64,000 nucleotides of DNA from the NCBI RefSeq assembly GCF_047511655.1, contig NC_133392.1:91009042-91073041 (forward strand). The letters are read 5' to 3'. The notes under the pieces are model-generated. The model made no database searches. It saw nothing but the letters and a program-made list of their open reading frames with translations, and was not told where the DNA came from. The stretch is from Castor canadensis (lineage: Eukaryota; Chordata; Mammalia; Rodentia; Castoridae). A program made the position numbers and the translations under genes. The stretch's first letter is position 1; each line of letters starts with the position of its first letter. Positions 47,438 through 57,944 of this stretch are shown piece by piece.

Positions 47438-47685
47438 TATTATACATAAATATTCATTTTAAGAGTTTTGTCCAGCATCTCTACTTTTATGAGGGTCAAA
47501 GGACATTTGTGGCTCATCTTTCCGACCTAATGAGTTAAACAGAGATTAAAATTTCACAATACATTAAGTAAACACAATTAAAAATTAATACTGCATTCGA
47601 ATAAACTAAGGGAATTTGCTGGTCATCCAAAGTCCATGTGTCACTCTTTTATTTAGTTCTGTATGTTTCCATGTCTGCCTTCCTG
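47438..47685. repeat. About 250-bp duplicated unit, copy 2, with 13-bp target-site-like flanks
   Basis: It lies inside an ancient L1 and is flanked by identical 13-bp repeats 'tatactttagtca' at 47423-47435 and 47686-47698, so this copy is an insertion. On the minus strand its end is A/T-rich and could be a decayed tail. I do not recognise the family. Confidence 0.8.
47493..47505 (+). promoter_or_regulatory. DR1-type nuclear receptor motif (copy 2)
   Basis: Same 13-base sequence as at 46251-46263, although the surrounding unit has diverged by roughly 15-20%. Confidence 0.45.
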
Positions 47686-47698
47686 TATACTTTAGTCA

Positions 47699-48420
47699 GA
47701 TTTCCTCAGCTTTTTTTTTTTTTTTTTACCCAGTGTCCTTTGTCCCATCAAGGATGCCATTATGTTCGGTCATTATATCCCCTTAGACTCGTCTTGGCTG
47801 TCATAGTTTCTCAGATTTTTCTTGTTTTTGACGACCTTAGCAGTTTTAAAGAGTACTTCACTTGAGATTTGGCTGGTGCTTTTCTCACGATTAGCCTGGA
47901 GTTTGGGGTTTTGGGAGGAGGATCACAGGGTAAGTTGCTGTCCCTAACACGTCATAGCAAGATTATAGACTACAGAACTATTGATGTTGAGCTTGGCATC
48001 TAGCTGAAATAGTGCTTATCAGGTTTCTCCACTGAAAAGTCACTGCCTCCCCCCACCCACTTCCCTATTGTAGTCTTTGGAAGGAGTCACTAAGTGAAGT
48101 CACTAGGTCTATTTGAGGAATAAGGAGTTATGCTCCCCTCATTTACAATGGAATATCTGTATAATCTATGAGGAGTTCTGCCCAGGAGACTTGTCTGTTT
48201 ATTCCCAGTGATTTTTTTAAATCCAGTCGTTTATTTATATTAGTATGGACCCATGAATATTTATTTTATACTTTGGATTATAATTCCATATGGCCTTTCT
48301 TATGTTTGTTGTTTGAATTGTTTTCACTTTGGCCATTGGGTCCCCCTGTCTTTTGAAGTTGTGTTTCTGGTGTCCACACTCACAGGGGAGCCACCTGTGT
48401 AGAACTGCCCTTCAGACCAC
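47699..48420 (-). repeat. Ancient L1 3' region, antisense (right part)
   Basis: 'tttctccactgaaaagtcac', 'gtatggacccatgaatattt' and 'attataattccatatggcct' are typical phrases of the same old L1 tail family as at 40320-41250. Confidence 0.65.
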
Positions 48421-48629
48421 CAGGACTTGTCTTCTGTGTCTGGTTAAGTTGCTGTTCCATGATAGCAGACATCATCCTCACACCTCAGCCAGCAGGACTT
48501 GGAGTCAAGTCTATCCAAGGAAATAAGAGTTGTAAGACCCAAATTAGAGAGTATGTATCCAGAGGAAGAAAAAAGTTATAACGGTTAGCTTCGGTGAAGG
48601 TTAGGGGCCAGTGGTCACGTATGCTCTTT

Positions 48630-49000
48630 AGACTACAATTAACAACTATTTATTGAGAACACGTGTGTTGGGCCTTGTTCCCTGTACTAGAGGTGTATCA
48701 TAACAACACAAAATCCCTGTATTCCTAAATCTACCGCCTAGTTGGAGAGAGAGTCTATGAACCCAACTCCTTAGTGTCAGACAGTGAGGAGTGCTGTAAA
48801 GAAAACAAGAAGGCATCAAGGGCAAATGGCATAAGTGCTGCCTGGCCGGGTGGAGTGCTTCTTAGAGAGGCAGGGAGAGGATCTCTGGTACAGTGATGTT
48901 TGTGCAGGAATGAGGTAGAGAAATGAGCCTTCTGGGTGTCTGGGGGAAGAAGCTTCTGGACAGAAGGAATGTCAAGTGCAAAGGCCTTGAAAATAATGGC
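48630..49000 (-). repeat. L2/MIR-type ancient repeat, antisense
   Basis: 'caactatttattgagaacac', 'gccttgttccctgtactaga' and further on 'gaaggaatgtcaagtgcaaa' with 'ggccttga'. It is a long diverged copy of an ancient dispersed repeat seen several times in 45-57 kb; exact family not assigned. Confidence 0.55.
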
Positions 49001-49839
49001 TAATGTGAACTTCAGGAATTATAGGTGGGTATAGATTTAAATCTCCCATGCATCCTTAACATGAATAATTAAAAAGAATTCAGGAATAAACACAATTGCT
49101 TGTGCATAGATTGTTGGTGAGGTACCAACTAACCTAACACCCGATCTGGATGGGGTTTCTAGAAAAAAAAAAGTATTGTTCTACATTTGAGGACCATAAG
49201 AAAAGAAAACATACACAGCACCAACTGACCTTGCCTTCGATGCCGTGTTTCCTCCTGTGTGGAAGAAGAGAGTATTCTTGAAATCCAACTAAAAAGCCAG
49301 CCAGGAACTTGTAAGATGTAGCTAGAAATAAAAGCAGCTTGAGTGGTTTTCAAATGTCTTAATTTTCATAATTGTTTCCACATTCTGGGCTGGCTGGACA
49401 TTTTTTCAGAGAAGCAAGTTTGGGAGAGTCTAAATGAAAGCTTTGCTCATGAAGTTTTCATTTGGAGTCTACATATAGACTTTCTAAGCCATCATTTTAT
49501 GAAGTCTTAAATTACTGAAGCTTGAAGTTGTGGTTATCACTCCAAAGTTTAGCATCCTTTGTTTCTGGGTCAGACCAATTAAACTCTCTAAACCTTTAGT
49601 ATGAAAAACAAACAAACAAACAAAATCAGCTTGGGATTTGGCAGAAATAAGGTTTAGCAACCTTACTATGGTCCTGAAATTGATCATATTGTGTCCTCCT
49701 TACCATAAATGTTGAACATATATTTTCAGAAAAGTATCTTTTTTCCCTTGGTTCTGTCTGGTGTTTTGTTTGCCCAAGGAGACAAAGCGTGGTGTTGTAG
49801 ATAAACATGCAGTTTATGGGATGAGGCTGTCTGAATAGA

Positions 49840-49990
49840 AGTTTCCACTTCCCAGATACATGACCTTTGACAGGCGCTTCAGTTGTCCCATCTGCAAAAT
49901 AGGTATAATAATGGTATCTGTTCTTAGGAAGATTAAGTGAGATGATCTGTGTAAAATGCAGTCTAGCACCTGACCTGCACTCAAATGTTA
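49840..49990 (+). repeat. MIR element, sense
   Basis: 'atacatgacctttgacaggc', 'tcccatctgcaaaataggta' and 'agtgagatgatctgtgtaaa' follow the MIR core and 3' half. Confidence 0.8.
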
Positions 49991-50061
49991 GTAATTGAAA
50001 AATAGCAAGAATACAGTGGAGATGTTAAATAATTCACCTGAGACCACATAGTTAATAAGTG

Positions 50062-50272
50062 ATGGAGGCGAGCATGATGGCACATGCCTTCCCAGCTACT
50101 CAGGAGGCATAGGTAGGAGGATTGTAGCCCATGGTCTGAGCCCAGCCCTGGCAAAAGCATGAGACTATATCTAAACAAACTAAAGCAATTAGCTCTGGAG
50201 GCATGTCTCAAGTGGTAGAGTGCTTGCTAGAAAGCCCTGAATTCAAACCCCAGTACTTCCCTCCAAAAAAGT
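50062..50272 (+). repeat. Composite SINE with short target-site duplication
   Basis: 'catgatggcacatgccttcc', 'cagctactcaggaggcatag', then 'gtctcaagtggtagagtgct' and 'gaattcaaaccccagtactt', A-rich end. Flanks 'aagtgatg' precede and follow the element. Confidence 0.85.
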
Positions 50273-50379
50273 GATGATATTCTCAAATTGTCATATTTAG
50301 TGTTTGATGTATAAGTCAACAAAGGCACTGAATGCAAACTTTAATTTTAGGGACAGGGGGACAGAGTGTAGGACAGAGA

Positions 50380-50640
50380 TTCATTCACTTGTTCATTCAA
50401 TAAATTCTGACACTATCAAGGTGATCATAATAGACAAGGTCCCTGCTATGCAGGTGATACGGAGTTGGACACTGAGTGCATAACCACAAAAGAACATACG
50501 GGTTATCAAAGGAGCTACTGAGCAGTTGTCCTGAAGCTAAAATAGGCTCTCAGATAGTGAGAGCGATGAAGCCAATTTGAATTGATCAGAGGAGGAGTCT
50601 TGTGGGAGGACTTTTAAGCTAGGACTGAAATAACTTAGCA
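50380..50640 (-). repeat. L2/MIR-type ancient repeat, antisense
   Basis: 'cattcaataaattctgacac', 'gacaaggtccctgctatgca' and 'gaggactttt aagctaggac' (spacing mine) resemble the same ancient family as at 48630-49000. Confidence 0.5.
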
Positions 50641-52009
50641 ATTTGTTTGAAATTGCAGAATCATGTTTTAAGGTTTAAGAGAGGTCAAGAGATGATTAAT
50701 TGGTCAGTTGTTATAAACTTGCCAAAGTTTTTGGTAATTTCCAGCTAAGAAAATATGATAATGTGTGCTTAATCTGTACTGGAGACTGCCAGTAGGCTTG
50801 GTAGCATATGGTAGAGAAGAAAATAAACATAGAATTACTTATCTCAGAATGCCCAGTTACTTAGTTTTGGAGCTCTGGGGTGATGGTGATAGGAAGTGTT
50901 TTCGGGAGAACTGATGAAAGTAACATCCAAATGTGGTCAGATGTCAGCAAGGGAAGCTTTATAGTTGTATGATTTTCTAAGTAAAAAAATCACTTTTATT
51001 TTCATTACCACTGAAAAACTCTGGTTTTTCACACAGGTCCCTGAGGTGCTTCCTATCAATGTTAAACTTGCTTTTTCAGAGCTGTAGAAGAAAGGTCATC
51101 TTGTAGAAGTTGTAGGAAAAAGATTGACTACATTAAGTAGAATGTATGCAAAATTTTTGAACTAGGGTTTAAGTCCATTAACTTACACAGGACATAGAGA
51201 AAACTGGGAAGAATTTTTTTTTAAATGACCCATAGTTCTACCATTCTTAATTAAGTATTTATATTTTGGGATTGTTTTCCTTACCTTTTTCTGAACCTTT
51301 AAAAATTAGTCAAAGCACATATATTTCAATATCTATGTCTCCATGTGTCTGTATATGATTATCTGTAATTAAAGCAATAATGTGCTTTTTCTTCTATTAT
51401 TACAACTTCATAGTGTTATTTTCGTTTGCTGCATAATATCACATCCTGATTTTTTAAAACCAGTTCCCAAGATAAAACTTTGTTGTTCTTATTGCCTGTT
51501 TCTCCCAAAAGTAGATTCTGGGGCCAGGAGGAAGGAGCTACATAGTGGTAATTCTGGGTAACCAGTTTTTGGTGATATCTCAGCATTTTAAGACAAAACT
51601 ACTTCTGAGTCTCATGACAATTTTTGCAAAAACATGTCTAAGAATTGCCATTTTGCTTTTGATGGTGAAAAGTTGAATTTGAAGATTTTTGAAATAAAAA
51701 TCATTGAGGTTTTAGTGCATAATATAATTACAAATGTAGCCAAATGTAAGAACTCAAACTAAAAATCTAGCATCTCTTTAAGAAATTAGAAAATTTTAGC
51801 AGTATTTTTTTAACATCTGAATCCCAACATCCTTATAAAGTATTAGTCTTAACATTTCTAATAAATCAGTTGAGGATAATATGACATTTAAACTAGAAAT
51901 ATGTTTCTCTTAGTTGTCTAGCCCATGTAACAAAATAAAATACATGAATTATTTTTAATTAGTGAAAGGAAGTATCATAATTATATCATTAAAATTTCTT
52001 GTGTGGTGT

Positions 52010-52231
52010 TTTAGTCAATTCCTGCTGTTATAACCAAAATATCTTAGACTAGGTAATTTATAAACAACAGAAATGTATTGCTCACAGTTCCGAAGGTTGG
52101 GAAGTCCCAAATCAAGTCACCAGAAGATTTGGTGTCTGATGCCAACCCAGTCTCTGCTTTAAAAATGGTGCCTTGTTGCTGTGTCCTCACATGGTAGAAT
52201 GGCAAAAAAGTGACTCAAAAGTTTCTTTAAT
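52010..52231 (-). repeat. MaLR (ERVL-MaLR) LTR, antisense, left part
   Basis: 'agtcaattcctgctgttata', 'ttagactaggtaatttataa' and 'gtattgctcacagttccgaa' are the complement of the MaLR LTR 3' region. The rest of the LTR follows after an inserted retroposon. No internal retroviral genes are present. Confidence 0.75.
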
Positions 52232-52243
52232 AAGTGCTCTTTC

Positions 52244-52448
52244 AGAGAGGGTGATGGAGAGTGAATATTATAGAAGTACGTTGTATGTATGTATGAAAAT
52301 AACATAGTGAAACCCACTAAAAACTGTTAAGAAAGAGTAGTACAGATAGGGTGAATTTGATGAAAGTACATTATATGCATGTTGTAAATGTCACAGTGAA
52401 ACACCTTTCTGCATTTAACATTTGCTAATAAAAAAAAAAGAAAAGAAG
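52244..52448 (+). mobile_element. Dimeric poly(A)-tailed retroposon of unassigned family
   Basis: About 205 bp ending 'gctaataaaaaaaaaagaaa', flanked by 'aagtgctcttt' on both sides (about 52233-52243 and 52449-52459), which proves retroposition into the LTR. Two related halves can be aligned: 'agaagtacgttgtatgtatg'...'acatagtgaaacccac' and 'gaaagtacattatatgcatg'...'cacagtgaaacacc'. Related copies occur at about 52890-53030 and 54480-54800. I cannot name the family. Confidence 0.75.
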
Positions 52449-52459
52449 AAGTGCTCTTT

Positions 52460-52630
52460 TATAAGGGCACTAATCCAGTGATGAGGGCAGAGCCCTTATG
52501 ACCTGGTTGTCTCCCAAAGTGTCCCGTCCTGTCTCCCCCACGCCCCCACACCCCACCTCCCTCCAGGTTTTGCCTGGAGCAGGTTGCAACATGAATTGGG
52601 GAGGGACACAATGTATTTCTCAGATTGTTT
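52460..52630 (-). repeat. MaLR LTR, antisense, right part
   Basis: 'tataagggcactaatccagt', 'gatgagggcagagcccttat' and 'caacatgaattggggaggga' complete the complement of a MaLR LTR (5' region). Confidence 0.75.
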
Positions 52631-52889
52631 ATCTTGAATTTTTATGTACTTGCAATACAGTTGAAAACTGAATTTTCTCCTTAGATAAGTGTTTTCTACC
52701 TAACTCTCATACGCTGCTGGTAAGATTAGAAATACAGCCACTTTCAGCCACAGCATGACAAGATATATCACAAATCTTTAGATAAATTTATATCTTTTTC
52801 CTCAACTTGGAATCTGTGGGTATTCCTAAGTAAATAATTGGCCAAATATATAAAGATTAATGTGCAAGAATATTGATGCATGTTGAAAC

Positions 52890-53030
52890 TGTTCTAGGAA
52901 TGGGAGGAGGAAGGATAAAGGAGAATGATGGATGGAAGGAATTCAACTATGATATATTGTAAGAACTTTTGTAAAGGTCATAATGTACCCCCAGTACAAC
53001 AGTAATATATAAAAAATGGAAAATTTTTTG
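52890..53030 (+). repeat. Second copy of the unassigned retroposon family
   Basis: 'ctatgatatattgtaagaac', 'cataatgtacccccagtaca' and 'acagtaatatataaaaaatg' match the copy at 54715-54800 and, more weakly, 52244-52448. Confidence 0.6.
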
Positions 53031-53119
53031 TTGGATAATTATTGTCTTGGTTTGGGCACCATCACAGTGATCTGCCATTTTTTCTAAAAGCAATAAAAGA
53101 ATATTGATGCATCCATGAC

Positions 53120-53345
53120 CATTCATTCAGCCAGTCAGTCAGTCAACCATTCAACAGTTACCCACTGTGAGGCAGACAGGACAACTGGATCCCGGGATTA
53201 TTTATAATGGTGAACAAAATAAACACAGAACCTGTCTCATTGAAATTGTGGCCTAGCCTGTGAAACAATTAAATGCAAGCTAAATGCCATGTTAGGAGGT
53301 CAGGGGCAAATTTATTGGAGCAAAGTCATTTACTGGGAGGTGGAG
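53120..53345 (-). repeat. L2/MIR-type ancient repeat, antisense
   Basis: 'ccattcattcagccagtcag', 'ttataatggtgaacaaaata' and 'ctgtctcattgaaattgtgg' follow the same layout as the other ancient antisense copies. Confidence 0.5.
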
Positions 53346-53449
53346 GATTAATAGAAGTTAGCCAGAAAAAGGGGCCCAGTGATGGTAATTGGTAGCTTAG
53401 TAACTGGTTTCACCAAGAGTGAGATTTGTTTCTTTAAATTTCTTTCTAG

Positions 53450-53470
53450 GATGTTCAGTGCCTCTCCACA
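53450..53470 (+). other. 5' UTR part of LPAR3 exon 2, after splice acceptor at 53448-53449
   Basis: A pyrimidine-rich tract ('tttctttctag') ends in AG at 53448-53449. The following 21 bases up to the LPAR3 ATG contain an upstream ATG at 53451. The start context of the main ATG has A at -3 (53468). Confidence 0.85.
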
Positions 53471-53474
53471 ATGA
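53451..53474 (+). CDS. Upstream ORF of 7 codons, stop overlapping the LPAR3 start (ATGA)
   Basis: It reads MFSASPQ then TGA. The TGA at 53472-53474 shares bases with the LPAR3 ATG at 53471-53473. If exon 1 ends at 35366, this ATG has C at -3 and T at +4, a weak context, so leaky scanning or termination-reinitiation could let ribosomes reach the main start. No peptide function is implied; the ORF would act as a translational control element if at all. Confidence 0.6.
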   Translation: MFSASPQ

Positions 53475-54206
53475 ATGAGTGTCACTATGACAAACGGATG
53501 GACTTTTTTTATAATAGGAGCAACAGTGACACTGCTGATGACTGGACAGGAGCAAAGCTTATGATTGTTTTGTGTGTTGGAACATTTTTCTGCCTGTTTA
53601 TTTTTTTCTCTAATTCTCTGGTCATCGCAGCTGTGATCAAAAACAGAAAATTTCATTTCCCCTTCTACTACCTGCTGGCTAACTTAGCTGCTGCGGATTT
53701 CTTCGCTGGAATTGCCTATGTATTCCTGATGTTTAACACTGGCCCAGTTTCAAAGACTTTGACTGTCAACCGCTGGTTTCTCCGCCAGGGGCTTCTGGAT
53801 GCAAGCTTGACTGCCTCCCTGACCAACTTGCTAGTTATTGCTGTGGAGAGACACATGTCAATCATGAGGCTGCGGATCCACAGCAACCTGACCAAAAAGA
53901 GGGTGACACTGCTCATTCTGTTTGTATGGGCTATCGCCATCTTCATGGGGGCAGTCCCCACCCTGGGCTGGAATTGCCTCTGCAACATCTCTGCCTGCTC
54001 CTCCCTGGCCCCCATTTACAGCAGGAGTTACCTCATTTTCTGGAGCGCGTCCAATCTCATGGCCTTCTTCATCATGGTGGCGGTATACCTGCGGATCTAC
54101 ATGTATGTCAAGAGGAAAACCAACGTCTTGTCTCCACATACAAGTGGGTCCATCAGCCGCCGGAGGACACCCATGAAGCTAATGAAGACAGTGATGACTG
54201 TCTTAG
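53471..54206 (+). CDS. LPAR3: LPAR3, first coding exon (residues 1-245 plus first base of codon 246)
   Basis: Lysophosphatidic acid receptor 3 is a plasma-membrane class A GPCR of the EDG family that signals through Gq and Gi in response to LPA. The sequence matches the family along its length. It has a short N-terminus with sequon N15-R-S and helices at about 31-54, 64-88, 103-126, 143-165 and 184-212, plus the start of helix 6 (236-246). D76 (helix 2) and the ERH triplet at 126-128 (the LPA-receptor form of DRY) are present. R105-Q106 correspond to the lipid headgroup-binding pair at the top of helix 3. Loop 2 has C169, C171, C176 and sequon N172-I-S. The exon ends at donor 'ttag|gtaaga' within helix 6, the conserved intron position in LPA1-3. 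The remaining roughly 107 residues (helix 7, C-tail) lie beyond the window. Read-through into the intron would stop after KRS at 54220. No frameshift is seen, so the gene looks intact. Confidence 0.97.
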
Positions 54207-54234
54207 GTAAGAGAAGCTAAGTGAGCCGTTATTT

Positions 54235-54475
54235 CCACCCATTCAGCAATCTTTTTTGAACATTGCTGTGTGCAGGGCACTGACTTGGCAGTCAGAATGT
54301 AACAAAAGAAAAGAACAGACATAAATCCCACCTGCATGTACCTTATACTCTAATAGAAGAAGACAAAATAACTGTTCTAATGGAAGTAAGCAAAATAAAT
54401 ATAAAAATCAAGATTAGTCTTATATAGAAAAATAAGTCAAGGAAGAGAATTACAGAGTGCTAAGTAGGTATAGCT
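54235..54475 (-). repeat. L2/MIR-type ancient repeat, antisense (left part)
   Basis: 'cattcagcaatcttttttga', 'gctgtgtgcagggcactgac' and 'cctgcatgtaccttatactc' fit the ancient antisense family. A likely continuation starts at about 55100, after the retroposon-like segment. Confidence 0.55.
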
Positions 54476-54479
54476 TGTG

Positions 54480-54800
54480 AGATTTTATATATGTATATAG
54501 ATATATACATATATCTTCATATGTACACATGAAGATAGCATATTGAAACCCACAAACATGTTTAAAAGAGGGTAGAACGGTTAAGAGAGTATAATAGAGG
54601 GGATGGATTTGATTAAAGTACGTTGTATACATATATGGAAATGCCATAATGAAATTCCTTAGAACAATAAATTTACACTTTAAAAAACTCATGTGAGACA
54701 CCTAGAAGATGGCTTTTGACTATGAGACATTGCAAGAACTTTTGTAAACTCACAATGTATCCCAACAACAATTTGATAATAAAAAAGGGAAAAAGAAAAA
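54480..54800 (+). repeat. Unassigned retroposon family, diverged copies
   Basis: 'gattaaagtacgttgtatac', 'ggaaatgccataatgaaatt' (to about 54675), then a related segment 'acattgcaagaacttttgta', 'tcacaatgtatcccaacaac' ending in A-rich sequence. Same family as 52244-52448 and 52890-53030. Confidence 0.6.
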
Positions 54801-55099
54801 AAACTTAAAAAAAAGCATTTTATCATATGCAAGATGGTCTCTCACAGTGTGAAACTGACATAAAAATAGTCCTAGATTTGTAATAATTCTGAAAATACAT
54901 TAACCCTTGTTTTAAAACATGTATTCCATGTGAATGAAAAAACTGAACTAAAAAACTCAAGAATGTAAAAAAATAAAAGGGAAAGTTACATTTATCTTCA
55001 AGTGTTTTTAAGTACTATATCATTCCATTTCTGTTTACAATTATAAGTCATAATTTGTGACTCTTGGAGATTTTCACAAAATAAAAAGGCTTTATACCT

Positions 55100-55590
55100 A
55101 AGCAAAAATACATGACTTTTGAGCAGAGATGTAATGGTAGTGAAGGAAGGAACCATGTGGGTATCTGGAAAGAGTTCCAGGAAGAAGATGCAATAAGCAT
55201 AGGAGCACTGAATAGCAAGGAGTCTGATGTGTCTGGAGTAGAGTGAGCAAGAAAAGTAGGAGAGATGAAGTCAGAGAGCCAAAGGGAGAGGAGTGAGGTC
55301 ACTCAGATTATGTGAAGCCAGGTAGTCATAAGGACTTTGGCTTTTCTGAGTGAGATGAGAAGCTCCTGGAAGGTTTTGAACAAGGATATGACATGATTTG
55401 ACTTACGTTTTATTGCTATATCGCTGCCTGCTATTTTAAGAAAATGCTATCTTGGGACAAGGGTGGAAGCAGGACAATTGCTTAGCAGGGTGTTTGAAGA
55501 AATCACAGAGGCCAAAGGGCAGTTAGAGGTGATGGTTAGATCCTGAATATTTTTTAAAGATAGAATTGATAGAATTTGCCATTGAGGAAG
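55100..55590 (-). repeat. Ancient dispersed repeat, antisense (right part)
   Basis: 'catgtgggtatctggaaaga', 'gtctggagtagagtgagcaa', 'ataaggactttggcttttct' and 'gatatgacatgatttgactt' follow the order of the ancient repeat also seen at 48630-49000, here in its more distal part. Confidence 0.55.
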
Positions 55591-55934
55591 GTGAGAGGAG
55601 GAGGGGAAGGTAGGGAAGTGGTAAAGGTTCCTATGAAGACATCCAAGTGGAGTGCCAAACTTATAGAATAGACAGTTGGATATGTGAATCAGGAATTCAG
55701 GATTTGGGGCTGTGCTTATATCCACTCAATAGTCTTTGCAGGGAGAAAATGTACTTTAAAGCACAAGACTGCTTGAGGTCACGTGAATGTGAAGAGAAGA
55801 GGGTCAAGGAAGGAGCCTCCCTCACAGTAAGGAGCAGCCTGCAAGGGAGCCCCAGGGGTGGAGCCAGAGCCCCAGAACATGGGGAGGGGGGTGGCCTAGA
55901 AGCTAAGAGAAGAAGGCAGCCAAAGGAAGGGAAT

Positions 55935-56075
55935 GCAGATTGAGTATCCCAGACTCAAATGATTGGAACCAGAAGAGTTTCAAACTTTTTATGTGTTGAC
56001 AATCAAAAAGTTTCAGATTTTGGAGCAGTTCAGATTTTAGATTTTGAGATTAGGAATGCTCAACTAATATTAGCA
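55935..56075. mobile_element. DNA transposon remnant, internally deleted
   Basis: 'gattgagtatcccagactca' and 'gaaccagaagagtttcaaac' at the left are mirrored by 'tttagattttgagattagga' and 'atgctcaacta' at the right, forming imperfect inverted ends. The layout is that of a known mammalian non-autonomous DNA element, probably Tigger-like; exact name not assigned. Confidence 0.55.
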
Positions 56076-56689
56076 ATGTCGATACTGGTAATAATCCTGA
56101 GAGGTGATTTAAGACTCGGTCTTACTGGATTTAGCAAAGTGGTAGTGTTTTGATGACCTTGAGAGCATCAAACTTGGTCAAGCTGAAAGTCTGATTAGAG
56201 TAAAATGAAGAAAGAAAAGAAGAAGACACTTTAGGGAATTCAGTTTGGGCAGCCCTGAGGAGTTCTGCTTTGCACAGTGAGGCCTGTCTCAAGAAGGCAC
56301 ACGTGGTATGGTAGCTTTTCCTGTATTTTGTTTTCACTATGGTAGGTGGCCTGTTGTCTCACAAGTTCAGTCCTGGGTAACAGGTTGAGTTTGTGATGTG
56401 TAGGCAAACAGGAACTTCTGTGGTTTCACATGCCTTGTCTTCTCAGCATGTGTGGTGGTCACCACAGGGGGACAATTATTGAGAGAGATCCAGGGATATA
56501 TTTCAGTCAAGTCCCAAAGTGAAGTGGCTATACAATGAATTCTGGAGCGATAGTTCATATTGGAGGATGAAGAGCACATGTGGTATGGACAGAAAACATC
56601 ATGTCTCTAGGTCCTTACATTGCTTATAAGATTTGGAGGTGACCGGAGACACAGTACAACTGTTAAAATAATTTCAAACCAAGGGTTTA

Positions 56690-56905
56690 TTTAATGCATA
56701 TTTATATAGTGCCTACAATTGCCAAACATTGTCCTAAGTGTTTTTATGAATATTCACTTGTTTAATCTCATGGCAAGTCTGTGAAGTAGGTGCTTCTGTC
56801 ATTCCCACTGACCGGATGGTGAAACTGGGCGGAGTTTAACAACATACCCAGTCGTTACTGTGTTAGTGGAGGGGCCAAGACCCTGTGGGACTGGCCTCCA
56901 GGACA
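56690..56905 (-). repeat. MIR element, antisense
   Basis: 'tatatagtgcctacaattgc', 'tttaatctcatggcaagtct', 'gtgaagtaggtgcttctgtc' and 'ggtgaaactgggcggagttt' give an extended match to the MIR complement. Confidence 0.75.
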
Positions 56906-57944
56906 CATACGTTTAAGACCAAACTCGGAAGCTACTTTTTATTTATTTGGATTTTTTTATTGGTATTCTATTTGTCCAGTCTTCTCATTTGAACACCTCA
57001 CCTTCCTTTTAGCATCTTGACAAGAACAAGAAAGGGCAAGTTCACATTCATCAGTATTTCCCCTCCTGATCTAGATAGGCTATTGATGATTTTTGGTAAA
57101 GAGTGAATTTGGGCATTTATAGGTGAACTGTGCCATGTGTCCCACTTAATTTGTAGGCATAATCATTTCCTTGGCTACATGTCTTGAGGAATTACCTACC
57201 TGCTTAAAGAGGAAACTTTCCTTTTCAGTACATTATATATAGCATACAGCAGGAGAGAGAAAGGGCATCTGTACTTACAGATGGGCAGAATAGGACTCTA
57301 TGCGGTAGTCACAGTCTCTAGCATCAGTGTCATGTGTAACTTTATTAATGATTATGGAAGTTTAAAGTAAATGAGCTGTGTGGTTTTGATAAGTGTGGTA
57401 TTGGGCAGAAGAAAAACGGAATAAACAATGAAATTGCCAAGTAGAAGAGAAGTTGTGGGATGAAGATGACACAGCCCTGGGGAACTGGTCAATGGCAGGA
57501 AGACAGTTTGGTATTGAGGATCTAGTCAAGTTCCTCCTTGGTGAGACAGAGGGATCTGGTGGAGACAGGAAGTTTGGGGACAGGGGAAACGAAACTGAAG
57601 AGCTAGATGGTGTAAAGTTTTGAAGAGGTCTCACTCTTATTTCTTTGGATGACATGAATTTGGGGTTTGGCCCCACTTGTGAATCAAAGCACTGAGCCCC
57701 TTCCATGAGAGCACCTACCACAATGTCTTCCTAGAGAGGAAGCCCCTCATTGCTCTATCTAATACATGTAATAATTCAATTGAATTCAATAAGTCAATGC
57801 TTGCCTAAGTCAAACATCTCCCAAATGACGGTACATTAGAAAACCTAGCAGTGCTGAAATCCACCATCATTGTAGTGCCTGGAAATGTCTCTGTATGTGG
57901 AAATGAATAGCCTAATACTAAGTTATTATTATTACTAGTAGTAG

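Larger units (their letters stand above)
35367..53449 (+). other. Putative LPAR3 intron 1
   Basis: It runs from the candidate donor GTGAGT to the acceptor 'tttctttctag' before 53450. It contains ancient repeats, polypyrimidine tracts and SINEs but no recognisable exon. Single-copy stretches with nothing identifiable are 35661-37340, 38256-40080, 42410-43585, 43945-45340, 45565-46195, 48425-48625, 49005-49835 and 50645-52005. Confidence 0.55.
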
